A stretch of 64,000 bases of DNA from Chitinophaga barathri (GTDB lineage: Bacteria; Bacteroidota; Bacteroidia; Chitinophagales; Chitinophagaceae): the NCBI RefSeq assembly GCF_003807585.1, contig NZ_RMBX01000011.1, forward strand, positions 186,001 through 250,000, given 5' to 3'. Under the pieces are notes generated by a model. The model was not told the DNA's origin, did not search any database, and saw only the letters and a list, made by a program, of their open reading frames with translations. Positions 7,446-14,980 of this stretch are shown here, in pieces. Within the stretch, counting starts at the first letter, position 1. Every line of letters begins with the position of its first letter. The translations under genes and the position numbers were made by a program.

Positions 7446-7537
7446 CTTGCTACCTGTAGCGAGCGGTGTTTTTGCTTCGCAAAAACGCGCTCGCTTTTGC
7501 TCCCGTTGGTCGCAAAAGGTTGCCCGCAAGCGGGCAA
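7439..7537. other. Array of four back-to-back hairpins before mobC (candidate oriT)
   Basis: H1: CAGGTAGC/GCTACCTG (7439-7446, 7449-7456). H2: GCGAGCG/CGCTCGC (7459-7465, 7488-7494) extended inward by GTTTTTGC/GCAAAAAC. H3: CTTTTGC/GCAAAAG (7494-7500, 7512-7518). H4: TTGCCCG/CGGGCAA (7520-7526, 7531-7537). The array ends 18 bases before the mobC start. Relaxase origins of transfer are commonly inverted repeats directly upstream of mobC-relaxase genes, so this is the best oriT candidate in the window. H2-H3 recur at 9761-9819. Confidence 0.5.
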
Positions 7538-7555
7538 GTATTAAAATTTCCATTT

Positions 7556-7900
7556 ATGAGTGAGAAAAGGAAAGGCCGCCCACCCAGCCCGGTAAAACGC
7601 CGGTTCCAGGTCGGGGTAAGGCTCAATGAGGAAGAAATGAAACGGGTGAAGGAACAGGCGCAAATCGCAGGAATGAAGGTCATGCCCTACATGCGGCAGG
7701 TGATTCTCCGGGGAAAGGTTGTTGCCCGGCTGGATGAGGAAGGTCGCCAATACCGGCTGGCCCTGATCGGGGTTGCCAACAATATTAACCAGATGGCTAA
7801 AACCTGTCACCAGAAGGGATACTTATCCGCCTTAGCTGCTTATTACAAGGACTACGCCCAATTATGTGACATTCTGAAAAAGTTAAGTGATGATAAGTAA
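7556..7900 (+). CDS. mobC: MobC-type relaxosome accessory protein
   Basis: The start is the ATG at 7556 (MSEKRKGRPPSPVKRRFQVG); the open frame extends upstream to 7466 through the hairpin array, which is not coding. The product is 114 residues. It has the ribbon-helix-helix beginning VRLNEEEMKRVKEQAQIAGM (residues about 21-40) and the downstream block LALIGVANNINQMAKTCHQK (about 68-87) typical of Bacteroidota MobC proteins. These bind oriT and recruit the relaxase. The stop overlaps the relaxase start by 11 bases, so the two are translationally coupled. Confidence 0.85.
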   Translation: MSEKRKGRPPSPVKRRFQVGVRLNEEEMKRVKEQAQIAGMKVMPYMRQVILRGKVVARLDEEGRQYRLALIGVANNINQMAKTCHQKGYLSALAAYYKDYAQLCDILKKLSDDK

Positions 7901-8663
7901 AGTAATAACGGGTAAGTCTTTTTCAGGTTGCTGCCGGTATGTCTGCAAACCAGCGGAACGGGCCGAGATACTGTATGTTCACGGTGTAAGGGAATCTGAC
8001 CCTAAACAGATGGCTGAAGATTTTGAACAGAGTCGCCGCCTGCTGCCCAATAAGCACAGGGCAGTATTTCACGGGATTTTAAGTTTCCATCCAGATGATA
8101 AGGTAACAAACGAGCTGATGGCAAATCTTGCCCAAAAATATCTTCAGGAGATCGGCCTGATTAATACGCAGGTGGCGGTTGTAAAGCACACTGACAAGGC
8201 CCATCCGCATTTGCATATTATTGCTAACCTGGTAAATCTCAACGGAAAGGCCATTTCTGATAGCTGGTTAGGCTTACGCGGCAAAAAAGCGGCTCAGGCC
8301 CTCACCCAAGCCCATCGACTGATTGTCGCAGAGCGGCGGCCCCGGAAACAGCCGGGCCGGGTTTTAAGCGAGGAAGAAACGGTGAAAGAAGAAATTCACA
8401 CGGCGATAGCGACAGGCCGCATGTTGTGCCACAGCTTTGAGGAATTGCAAAACTGGATGGTGCGTCACCAGATTGATGTGATGTTTAAACGAAACCGGGC
8501 GGGAGAAATATGCGGGATCAGCTTCAGGAAAGGGAAATATGCCTTTAAGGGTAGCAGCATACACCGGGCGTACTCGTTTAGCGGGTTTCAAAAAACTTTT
8601 GGTTATCGCCCGAACATCAGGATTGAACAAGCTCCCCGATTGCGTAGGGGCTTGCGGCGGTAG
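7890..8663 (+). CDS. MOB-family relaxase (mobilization nuclease)
   Basis: A 257-residue protein from the ATG at 7890 (a GTG at 7887 is also in frame). It has the relaxase/mobilization nuclease fold: the N-terminal strand MISKVITGKSFSGCCRYVCK with a catalytic Tyr probably among residues 17-30, LPNKHRAVFHGILSFHPDD (about 52-70), and the metal-binding HTDKAHPHLHI (about 100-110) that supplies the His triad. Relaxases nick oriT and pilot the strand into the recipient using a helper conjugation machine. It is short compared with many relatives (300 or more residues); the missing part would be the C-terminal tail. It ends 18 bases before a large hairpin. Mobilization would need a coupling protein in trans. 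Confidence 0.88.
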   Translation: MISKVITGKSFSGCCRYVCKPAERAEILYVHGVRESDPKQMAEDFEQSRRLLPNKHRAVFHGILSFHPDDKVTNELMANLAQKYLQEIGLINTQVAVVKHTDKAHPHLHIIANLVNLNGKAISDSWLGLRGKKAAQALTQAHRLIVAERRPRKQPGRVLSEEETVKEEIHTAIATGRMLCHSFEELQNWMVRHQIDVMFKRNRAGEICGISFRKGKYAFKGSSIHRAYSFSGFQKTFGYRPNIRIEQAPRLRRGLRR

Positions 8664-8681
8664 TGCCGCTGGCGCGGTGCA

Positions 8682-8754
8682 TTATTTGGATAGATGATTT
8701 TTGCGGCGGTGGAACATAGCCGGGCTTCTTCGGAAAAATCATCTATCCAAATAA
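8682..8754. repeat. Long perfect hairpin A
   Basis: Arms at 8682-8702 and 8734-8754 are 21 bp and perfectly complementary, with a 31-base loop. The inner part of the arms (ATGATTTTT/AAAAATCAT) and most of the loop (containing GCCGGGC and ending TTCGG) recur in hairpin B at 9031-9110, but the outer parts of the arms differ. Confidence 0.85.
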
Positions 8755-8761
8755 CGCCCTT

Positions 8762-9064
8762 TTACTTTTTGCCCGCCAGTGTATTGAGGTCAGTTTCCAG
8801 CGCTTCGGCCAGCTTTAGCAAAATGATCAAGGAAGGGTTCATTTCCCCGGCTTCCAGCTTTTCCACAGTACTATGCGCAATATCCGCCCTGTAGGCAAAC
8901 ACGCGGGTGCTGTACCCTTTTGCAAGCCGGATCTTTTGTATGCAATATGTCGGCTTTGCGGGACAAGTTATTTGGGGATGGCGAGGAATTGAAAGAGTGG
9001 AGAATTTAAGTAGTACCCCACCGGGGGCTTGTGCCTCTCCACCAGATGATTTTTGCATCGGCAA
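8762..9064 (-). pseudogene. XRE regulator remnant with eroded 5' end
   Basis: Codons ending at 8762 encode a clear Cro/C1 fold: KIRLAKGYSTRVFAYRADIA, HSTVEKLEAGEMNPSLIIL, LKLAEALETDLNTLAGKK, about 60 residues. Upstream of this the frame reads into text that is not XRE-like (KFSTLSIPRHPQITCPAKP), with no ATG where family members start. The first ATG of the frame (9064) lies inside hairpin B. So the original start is probably lost or the gene uses a non-ATG start near 8950. Sandwiched between hairpins A and B, it may be a cassette-like insertion. Confidence 0.6.
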
Positions 9065-9110
9065 AACAAGGGCCGGGCAGTTTCGGAAAAATCATCTGGT
9101 AGAGAGGCAC
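9031..9110. repeat. Long near-perfect hairpin B
   Basis: Arms at 9031-9054 and 9087-9110 are 24 bp with one mismatch, and the loop is 32 bases. The inner stem (ATGATTTTT/AAAAATCAT) and loop core (GGCCGGGC, TTTCGG end) match hairpin A; the outer stem (GTGCCTCTC/GAGAGGCAC) does not. The two hairpins lie 276 bases apart, on each side of the XRE remnant. Confidence 0.85.
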
Positions 9111-9112
9111 TT

Positions 9113-9694
9113 TTATGCTTTTACTTCCTGATGTTTATGTATGATATCGAGATGTGAAAGGTAATTTTGCGAATTAGGAGCCCAATCAAAATAGATTCCA
9201 CCCTTTTTTAGCTTCATTTCTTCCTCCTGCGATTTATCAACTGACAGGGTGTGTTCAAATAGTTTTATTGGCTTATTACCTACGGTTTCTACAAATACTT
9301 CCAAAAGATATTCGCCAGCTAAAAAATTATAATGTGATCCATCTTTAGGTAAAAGGAAATGATGGTTGCATGCAATGCCACTTTTGTTTATGAATAATCC
9401 GCTTCCCCTGACTAGACCACCGTTATCGTAAATCCATACATTAAAGTTCTGGTGTGATTCGCCGCGCCGTAAGCGAATAAACATGTTTTGGACGTAGATA
9501 CCTTTATCCGCCGTACTGTAAAGTAAAGTCCGTATAAAGACCTTCTTATTCACTTCACCCGGCCCATCTGGCCCAAAGAAAATGACAGATGGTCTAGTCA
9601 TTTTTATTGTTCCCTTATTAATTCTGGTTAGCCAGAATGTTAGAAGCGAAATAGTAAATGCAAATAATGACAAGACTATGCTAAAGGTTGCCAT
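9113..9694 (-). CDS. Membrane-anchored protein, unknown function
   Basis: A 193-residue protein with one N-terminal transmembrane helix (residues about 3-23, TFSIVLSLFAFTISLLTFWL) followed by a basic residue stretch (TRINKGTIK), so the rest is likely on one face of the inner membrane. The remainder is a beta-rich soluble domain (residues 35-190). No catalytic motif or known domain is recognised. It ends right next to hairpin B and is flanked on the far side by the H2-H3 repeat copy at 9761, so it sits as a single cargo gene between two palindromic repeats. Confidence 0.55.
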   Translation of the reverse strand: MATFSIVLSLFAFTISLLTFWLTRINKGTIKMTRPSVIFFGPDGPGEVNKKVFIRTLLYSTADKGIYVQNMFIRLRRGESHQNFNVWIYDNGGLVRGSGLFINKSGIACNHHFLLPKDGSHYNFLAGEYLLEVFVETVGNKPIKLFEHTLSVDKSQEEEMKLKKGGIYFDWAPNSQNYLSHLDIIHKHQEVKA

Positions 9695-9760
9695 AAAGCG
9701 TTATTTAGGGGCAGTCAAATATAAAGAAAGATTCGTAAGTAATTTAGCTCCTGATTTATG

Positions 9761-9819
9761 GCAAGCGGTGTTTTCGTAGGACGAAAATCGCTTGCTTTTG
9801 CGCCCGTTGGTTGCAAAAG
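9761..9819. repeat. Second copy of the H2-H3 double hairpin
   Basis: GCAAGCG/CGCTTGC (9761-9767, 9789-9795) plus CTTTTGC/GCAAAAG (9795-9801, 9813-9819), aligned with 7459-7518. The outer stem shows a compensatory change (G-C in one copy, A-T in the other), and inner arm bases also co-vary, so the structure is conserved rather than the sequence. Confidence 0.7.
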
Positions 9820-9884
9820 AAAACGGGTGCCACCTGACGCCCGCCCTAAGCTGCAAAATGTTCCTGTTGTAGATTATTCTTTTC

Positions 9885-9898
9885 TTTCACCGGTGAAA
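9885..9898. other. Perfect 14-bp palindrome
   Basis: TTTCACCGGTGAAA, flanked by T-rich and A-rich sequence, 34 bases after the stop of the frameshifted gene at 9932. It could be a terminator for that minus-strand gene or a protein-binding site. Confidence 0.4.
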
Positions 9899-9931
9899 AG
9901 AAAAAGATTAGAAAGCGCCCACCCTTAGCCT

Positions 9932-10622
9932 TCATAACATGTCATTGGCTTCGGCTTTTCCCTCCCGGCTGTTAAGCAAAACAAAGGGCGTGAGGAACCG
10001 GACATACTTCCTTTCCATGGTCATCCAGTCATTAAACCTCTTTCGGCTGTTTGAGAACTCATAGCCTTGTGCATACATTTGAGCGAGGTGAAACAGTTCC
10101 TTTGATGTCTCAGGCGGTAGGAAGGTTTGATGCATGATTCTGTGAATCTTCATCCCTGAAATGTTCAGAGCGTAGCAAGCCCTGATCCAGTCAAGGTCAG
10201 CCAAATCGCAAAACTCAGCCAGGTCATCGGGTGTAAACCCTTGCTCCATTATTCTCATTTGCCCGGCTTCATCCAACCGGTTCAATTTCTGGAGGTTGTC
10301 AATGTTACGGAAGTATGGTTGCCTTCCGGAAGTTTGAGTACTCATAAATGGTTGGTTTTTGATTTCAAGAGCAAGAAAATGGCGGTCACTAAGGTTAACG
10401 AGATCGTAAACAGCATCAAAAAAAATCGCCACATTGTTCGTAGAAAAAGAGCATTTTGGCGCGGGTTTCCCCATTCCATATGTCGGCATGCTGGCTTCCC
10501 GTGGCGGCAACTAATAGCTCCCATAGAACCTTTTTGGCGGCATCGGGATCGGGGTAGCTTTCAAAAAAGTCTTGAATACATGAAGATGCCGTGATGTCGA
10601 CGGCTGAAATAATACTCCTCAT
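9932..10622 (-). pseudogene. Frameshifted unknown protein (or slippage-expressed) with A8/T8 run
   Basis: Two overlapping minus-strand frames join into one protein. The first (ATG at 10622, alternative start 10691) reads MRSIISAVDITASSCIQDFF, then AAKKVLWELLVAATGSQHAD and MLFFYEQCGDFF before a TGA. The second carries on with FFDAVYDLVNLSDRHFLALE and the 136-residue segment beginning MSTQTSGRQPYFRN at 10345. The junction is a run of eight T on the coding strand (10418-10425); seven T would fuse the frames. So this is a homopolymer frameshift, slippage expression, or two adjacent genes with the second starting at 10345. The helical content suits an element-encoded accessory protein, but no family is recognised. 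Confidence 0.55.
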
Positions 10623-10691
10623 ACCTTTGAGTTTAACAATCACAAATAGTATCAAAGCAGTTGGGAACAAACAAAATAGTGCGGAACCCAA

Positions 10692-10812
10692 CTCGCCACC
10701 GGCAAGGCCGTAGGAAGCCTACTGGGATGGACAAGAAGGGCCCGCACCATAAGGTACGAGCCTCCCTCTTATCATCTCTCCCAGTTTGAATTTCCTACGT
10801 TCTGCCGGTGAG
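10692..10812. ncRNA. Candidate structured RNA: long rod-like hairpin
   Basis: Several perfect arm pairs nest around one axis: CACCGGCA/TGCCGGTG (10697-10704, 10803-10810), CGTAGGAA/TTCCTACG (10709-10716, 10792-10799), CTGGGA/TCCCAG (10722-10727, 10779-10784), an AAGAAGGG/CCCTCTT-like helix, and a terminal ACC-ATAA-GGT loop near 10746-10755. The shape, one rod with internal loops, recalls 6S RNA or a regulatory leader, but I cannot match it to a family and strand is undecided. It lies between the frameshifted gene (minus) and the XRE-AIPR pair (plus). A short hairpin near 10821-10849 follows. Confidence 0.45.
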
Positions 10813-10942
10813 AATCTAAGAAGCAGCTCTAATTTCTTGCAGGGCTGCAACAATAGCGAATTAAGGGTTTATTTTAAAATTGGGGCGTTCGCCCCAAAGA
10901 AAGTTGCTGAATTTCTGCCATTTTTAGTAATAGCTAATAAGA

Positions 10943-11173
10943 ATGGAGAAGTTTAACGATAAGGAAGCCTTAAAAAAATTTGGCGCGAACCTCCGTCAGA
11001 TAAGAAATTCCAAGGGGATGAAGCTGGAAGATGTTTCAGCTCATAGTGGCATTGATACCAGTGATATAGGGAAGATTGAACGAGGGGAGATAAACATTGC
11101 TTTCAGTACATTATGTAAATTGGCAATTGGTTTAGACATAAGGCTCTCCAAGTTAGTTGATTTCGACTTTTAA
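10943..11173 (+). CDS. XRE regulator of the AIPR gene
   Basis: A 76-residue, single-domain Cro/C1 repressor: FGANLRQIRNSKGMKLEDVS (about 13-32), HSGIDTSDIGKIERGEINIA (about 34-53), then a third helix and a C-terminal LSKLVDFDF. It ends 12 bases before the AIPR start, so the two form an operon. Small XRE proteins paired with a large nuclease-like gene typically keep the effector silent, here presumably by repressing the shared promoter. The same A+T-rich composition as the AIPR gene suggests they were acquired together. Confidence 0.85.
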   Translation: MEKFNDKEALKKFGANLRQIRNSKGMKLEDVSAHSGIDTSDIGKIERGEINIAFSTLCKLAIGLDIRLSKLVDFDF

Positions 11174-11185
11174 ATCACATAACCT

Positions 11186-12979
11186 ATGTCGAAATATAAT
11201 ATACTAGTTAGAATTCTTGACAAAATTCGAACAGAGGCCCCAGCAACATATACCGTTAAGTATGCGAGGAACGACGCAGACATCGAGAAGGCAAATCAGG
11301 CACGGGCACGAGCCTTTATCCACCTTTATCTAAAAGTTAGTTTTGGCTTATTGGATTTTACTGAAAGAGAAGCATTCATAACGGATGATACTATGGATGG
11401 AGGTATTGACGGCTATTATATTCATAAAGAAAGTAAAACTATATATTTTATCCAATCAAAATTCCGTACCACCGAGAAAAACTTTGAACAAAAAAGGATT
11501 GAATTGGCTGAAATATTGATAATGGATATTAATAGAATTATGGATGGAGAGGAAAATGATGAGAATGGCAACAAGTATAATGGTAAAATAAGGCAGATGA
11601 TGCACAGCATCAGGGAGATGGACGATATTGCTAGATACCGCTATAAAGTTATTTTACTTGCCAACATCGAAAATATTCCCCAATCCAAATTGAAGTATTT
11701 GACAGGCGGGTATCCTGTTGAAGTTTTTGACTATGAACTATGTTATAATAAATTGATCTTTCCTATTTTATCTGGTACATATTTTAATGCCTCAGATTTA
11801 ACTATTAATATTGACCTGAGTAATAAAAACGCAGGTAGCAAGATTAGCTATACAGTTAAAACCGAACATAGCGACTGCGAAATCACCTTACTTTTTGTGC
11901 CTACGATTGAAATAGCGAAAGTATTACATAAATATAAAAATTCAATTTTAAAGTATAACCCAAGAAGCTATCTAGAATTTGAAGGGCAAAAGGTCAATTC
12001 CTCCATTAGAGAGACGATACTAAAGAAAAGTACTAATGAATTTGCGCTGTTCAATAATGGAATTACAATGCTTTCGGATGAAACATATATCAATGAAAAA
12101 ATCGGCCAAAAGAATAAAGCACAACTTCATGTAGTTAACCCTCAAATCATAAACGGAGGACAAACTGCGTATACATTGGGAAAAATTTATGAAGAGAACA
12201 TCACAAAGAATGTAGTCTCCATTTTTCAAGAGAAGGAAGTTTTACTTAAGATAATTACATTTATACAGGAGAATGGATCAGATGAGAAAAAATCAGAAAA
12301 AGTACAGTTAATTGACGAGATATCAACAGCAACTAATTTACAAACACCGGTTATAGGCTCTGACAAGTTTTCAAATGATAAGTTTCATGTGAGAATTCAA
12401 GACCTACTTTTTAGTCGCTATGGACTTCTTTACGAAAGAAAACGAGGTGAATTCGGAGATGGGGCTGAACTCGGATATATCAGTCGGGAAAGGATTCTTG
12501 AGAGGAATATGTTTTTTAGAATATATTATGCTAGCAATGGGGAGATAAATAGATCGATTCAAAAGAAGTTATTTTTGAAAAATCAATCGTCAATAAAACT
12601 TCTTGAAAATTTGAATAAACTAGATAACTTCTATTTTGGTTACTACTGTTTCAATCAACTGTTGAAAAAAAGAAACCAGCAGTCTAAGATTGAAAAGAAT
12701 ATTTACGGAATGGTTTATGCAATGACGAGATTATATAAGCCGGATAGCATAGTTGATTATCAAGATGTTGTGAGTGATAAAATCTCCATCTTTCCACATG
12801 AATGGGAAAAATTTACAAATACTATATCAAAATCTGATCCCCGTTACATGCGAACCTTTTTGGACAAAAGAACAGAACAATTAATTACTACATTTAGTGA
12901 AGTTAGATGGTATCGGAGTAATAATTTTGAAGAAGACATTCTAAATTTTTACGGTACAGATGAAAGAATTTTTTCCTAA
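11186..12979 (+). CDS. AIPR-family abortive phage infection protein
   Basis: A 597-residue protein. The N-terminal part carries a restriction-like nuclease signature, ITDDTMDGGIDGYYIH (about 65-80) followed by IYFIQSKF (86-93), i.e. an acidic residue and a Q-x-K pair as in PD-(D/E)xK folds. The central AIPR core has the family blocks FALFNNGITMLSD (286-298) and VVNPQIINGGQTAYTLG (316-332). AIPR proteins are reported from abortive-infection phage defence in lactococcal AbiK-type and other contexts; the mechanism of this class is not settled. The gene is strikingly A+T-rich compared with the flanking chromosome, a sign of transfer. It ends shortly before the second 14-bp repeat. Confidence 0.88.
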   Translation: MSKYNILVRILDKIRTEAPATYTVKYARNDADIEKANQARARAFIHLYLKVSFGLLDFTEREAFITDDTMDGGIDGYYIHKESKTIYFIQSKFRTTEKNFEQKRIELAEILIMDINRIMDGEENDENGNKYNGKIRQMMHSIREMDDIARYRYKVILLANIENIPQSKLKYLTGGYPVEVFDYELCYNKLIFPILSGTYFNASDLTINIDLSNKNAGSKISYTVKTEHSDCEITLLFVPTIEIAKVLHKYKNSILKYNPRSYLEFEGQKVNSSIRETILKKSTNEFALFNNGITMLSDETYINEKIGQKNKAQLHVVNPQIINGGQTAYTLGKIYEENITKNVVSIFQEKEVLLKIITFIQENGSDEKKSEKVQLIDEISTATNLQTPVIGSDKFSNDKFHVRIQDLLFSRYGLLYERKRGEFGDGAELGYISRERILERNMFFRIYYASNGEINRSIQKKLFLKNQSSIKLLENLNKLDNFYFGYYCFNQLLKKRNQQSKIEKNIYGMVYAMTRLYKPDSIVDYQDVVSDKISIFPHEWEKFTNTISKSDPRYMRTFLDKRTEQLITTFSEVRWYRSNNFEEDILNFYGTDERIFS

Positions 12980-13103
12980 CTTGTATCATCGTATTTTCGT
13001 ACATACTTTAACTCATCTAATATCTGGTTGACAATAGGGTTAGCGTATAACTTTGGTAGCCGGAAGACGCAGTAAATACAACGGTTTCAAAAATACTTCA
13101 TGG

Positions 13104-13117
13104 CCCAGCGGGATCAC
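13104..13117 (+). repeat. 14-bp direct repeat, copy 2 (candidate attachment site)
   Basis: Exact copy of 4006-4019 (CCCAGCGGGATCAC) in direct orientation. Together they bracket about 9.1 kb holding the XRE-ImmA operon, the mobilization module and XRE-AIPR. Confidence 0.6.
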
Positions 13118-13144
13118 AAAGGTACGAGCAATCGTACCTTTTTT
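13118..13144 (+). terminator. Intrinsic terminator abutting repeat copy 2
   Basis: AAAGGTACGA (13118-13127) and TCGTACCTTT (13132-13141) pair perfectly with a GCAA loop, followed by a T run. It begins on the base after the 14-bp repeat. Confidence 0.85.
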
Positions 13145-13303
13145 CATTTTAGTCCGTTCACCAGGGCGGATTCGACGAAAGAACGGTTAAAAGAACCTTT
13201 CATCTGATTGTAAATTAGGTCCCTGCCGGATGATCGCTTCAACAGTTTTAGGCTATTTCCGGACCCTAAACTTTGTACGTATGTATAACTCCAGGTTTGC
13301 ACA

Positions 13304-13945
13304 TTATAAATTTCGCTTGTTACTTTCAATGGCAATGAACTCTGGCAAATAATCAGGCGTACATCCTTTTGATACCATTTCACCTTTATAAAGGCCTGTT
13401 TTCTCACCAATGTTTATACATCGATTTCGAAACTGTTTTTCATGAACTCCGATCCAGCCCGCTGTGAAATTCATTGCCCATTGAACTTCTGGTTCTTCTT
13501 TGGCAATGTTAGCTTCTATTTTAGTTAATAATTCTGGGGTATTAGCAGGCGGTGTTTGCCCCGTCCACCTTAAACGAGCCTGGTAATACCAGAATACCCG
13601 TCTTTGCAGAGCCGAAAGACTATTTTCCCACGATTCAATCAGTGCAATTGTTTTCTTATTTTTCATGAGTTGGTTAGCCATGAGCCAGTCCATTAGCTGA
13701 TTTCGCTCATCAAATGAATGGGTGTGCATATCCTTATCAAGCTTATTGATCAGATCTTGTGAAACACGCTTATTATCCATAATTAAGATCGCCAATAGCC
13801 TTGGGAAGAACTTACCGGTTGACCATAATTCCATAGCCAGATCGTGATCCGTTTTTATGATCTTAGCAATTTTCCGTAAGTCTCCAAGGTTAGTTTTGGT
13901 ATTGATCTGACCCAAAATGTTTTCTGCTTTTGAAGAGAGTTTCAT
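13304..13945 (-). CDS. DNA alkylation repair (AlkD-like HEAT repeat) protein
   Basis: The start is the ATG at 13945 (MKLSSKAENILGQINTKTNL); the frame is open to 13993 but without a better start. The product is 213 residues and all helical. Blocks such as LGDLRKIAKIIKTDHDLAMELW, KFFPRLLAILIMDNKRVSQD (residues about 46-65) and VQWAMNFTAGWIGVHEKQFR fit the DNA_alkylation (AlkD) family, in which helical repeats clasp DNA and release N3/N7-alkylated purines. It stands on the minus strand downstream of the DUF1835 gene, 79 bases away. It is cargo between repeat copies 2 and 3. Confidence 0.75.
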   Translation of the reverse strand: MKLSSKAENILGQINTKTNLGDLRKIAKIIKTDHDLAMELWSTGKFFPRLLAILIMDNKRVSQDLINKLDKDMHTHSFDERNQLMDWLMANQLMKNKKTIALIESWENSLSALQRRVFWYYQARLRWTGQTPPANTPELLTKIEANIAKEEPEVQWAMNFTAGWIGVHEKQFRNRCINIGEKTGLYKGEMVSKGCTPDYLPEFIAIESNKRNL

Positions 13946-14023
13946 TGCAATTTCGTTTTTTCTTTCCCGTATCCGGATACAATAACGGACCATTCGTCAC
14001 CTCGTCATATTGCCAATGCACTG

Positions 14024-14776
14024 TTAGCGGTAGTGCATTACTTTGTCATAAAGATGTTTTAGTTGGCTGTCTCCGAAACCATAAATGCTTTCCCTGTTCC
14101 AAAATTCTTTGAACACTTTATGAAAGTCAGTAGAAATGTTTTTTGTGATGTCTTCAATCACTTTTTCAGGTCTTCCTTTTGTGCCATCTTTTGGAAAACG
14201 GTCAACATGCGCCGTTACTACTTCTTGTAAATAGGGAAAAGCTGAAGATTGATTCTTTGAAAGATTTGTCAGCTCTTCAAGATTTCCATTTTTGTAAGCT
14301 TCCCACAAGTCTTTTCCTAAATTTATGTCGGCTTCACTTAAAAGAATTTTATTGGCATAACAAACTTTAAGTTCATCTGAATTTGCCAGTCCAAAGCCAT
14401 TCCAAAATTGTTTATTGGTTTTGTCTAAATAAGAAGTATAAACAGCAAAAACTTTTTTCTTTATTGGCAAACTATTGATAATTGAAATAACAAACCACAT
14501 ATTTACCTGGCAAAACAAGTCATACTCAAACCAAAGGTTAAATTCTGAATGATCGGGCGCATTCGTTATTTTTTCAAACTCTTTTACAACTTTACTATGG
14601 TATTCAGTTTCTGTTAATCCCAGATACTTTGCTCTTGATTGCCAAAAGTCATGCGGATTGTCGCCTGACAAATCTCCATCTATAAGAGCTTCTCTAACCA
14701 CTATTACATCTCCTTCAATTTTCGTGTCTGGGAAACTGTAAGCAAGAGAGTCGCCGTTTAAAATATTATAGATCAT
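14024..14776 (-). CDS. DUF1835 domain protein
   Basis: A 250-residue soluble protein. The N-terminus MIYNILNGDSLAYSFPDTKI, followed by an acidic GDVIVVREALIDGDLSGDN, is the DUF1835 signature, which is also found with phosphatase- or transcription-like partners in Bacteroidota and Firmicutes. Later blocks contain the aromatic WFEYDLFCQVNMWFVI (about 81-97). No catalytic function is established as far as I know. It is upstream of the AlkD-like gene on the same strand and the two could share a transcript. Confidence 0.75.
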   Translation of the reverse strand: MIYNILNGDSLAYSFPDTKIEGDVIVVREALIDGDLSGDNPHDFWQSRAKYLGLTETEYHSKVVKEFEKITNAPDHSEFNLWFEYDLFCQVNMWFVISIINSLPIKKKVFAVYTSYLDKTNKQFWNGFGLANSDELKVCYANKILLSEADINLGKDLWEAYKNGNLEELTNLSKNQSSAFPYLQEVVTAHVDRFPKDGTKGRPEKVIEDITKNISTDFHKVFKEFWNRESIYGFGDSQLKHLYDKVMHYR

Positions 14777-14980
14777 GATTGTGATGTTTTTTGTAATACG
14801 CTAACGCTTTCATTGCCGTAACCTTATTGCGATACAGCTAAATTAACATTATTTGCGTAATTGTAACAGCAACATTTTTATCGAAATTAACCGCATTTCC
14901 ATTCCTTTGGCAAGATTGACAGTTAGTCACATATGCTACACAAAAGTTTTAAATCACTGATGGAATGGTTCTGGAAATGT

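Noticed and set aside
8694..8894. Plus-strand frame through hairpin A
   Set aside because: It is opposite the XRE remnant and starts inside the hairpin.
8950..9064. Full-length XRE gene starting at 9064
   Set aside because: The first 35 codons are not XRE-like and start in a hairpin loop; only the last 60 codons are trusted.
13144..13410. Minus-strand open frame of 88 codons overlapping the AlkD-like gene end
   Set aside because: It overlaps the real AlkD-like frame and a terminator; composition looks like a shadow.
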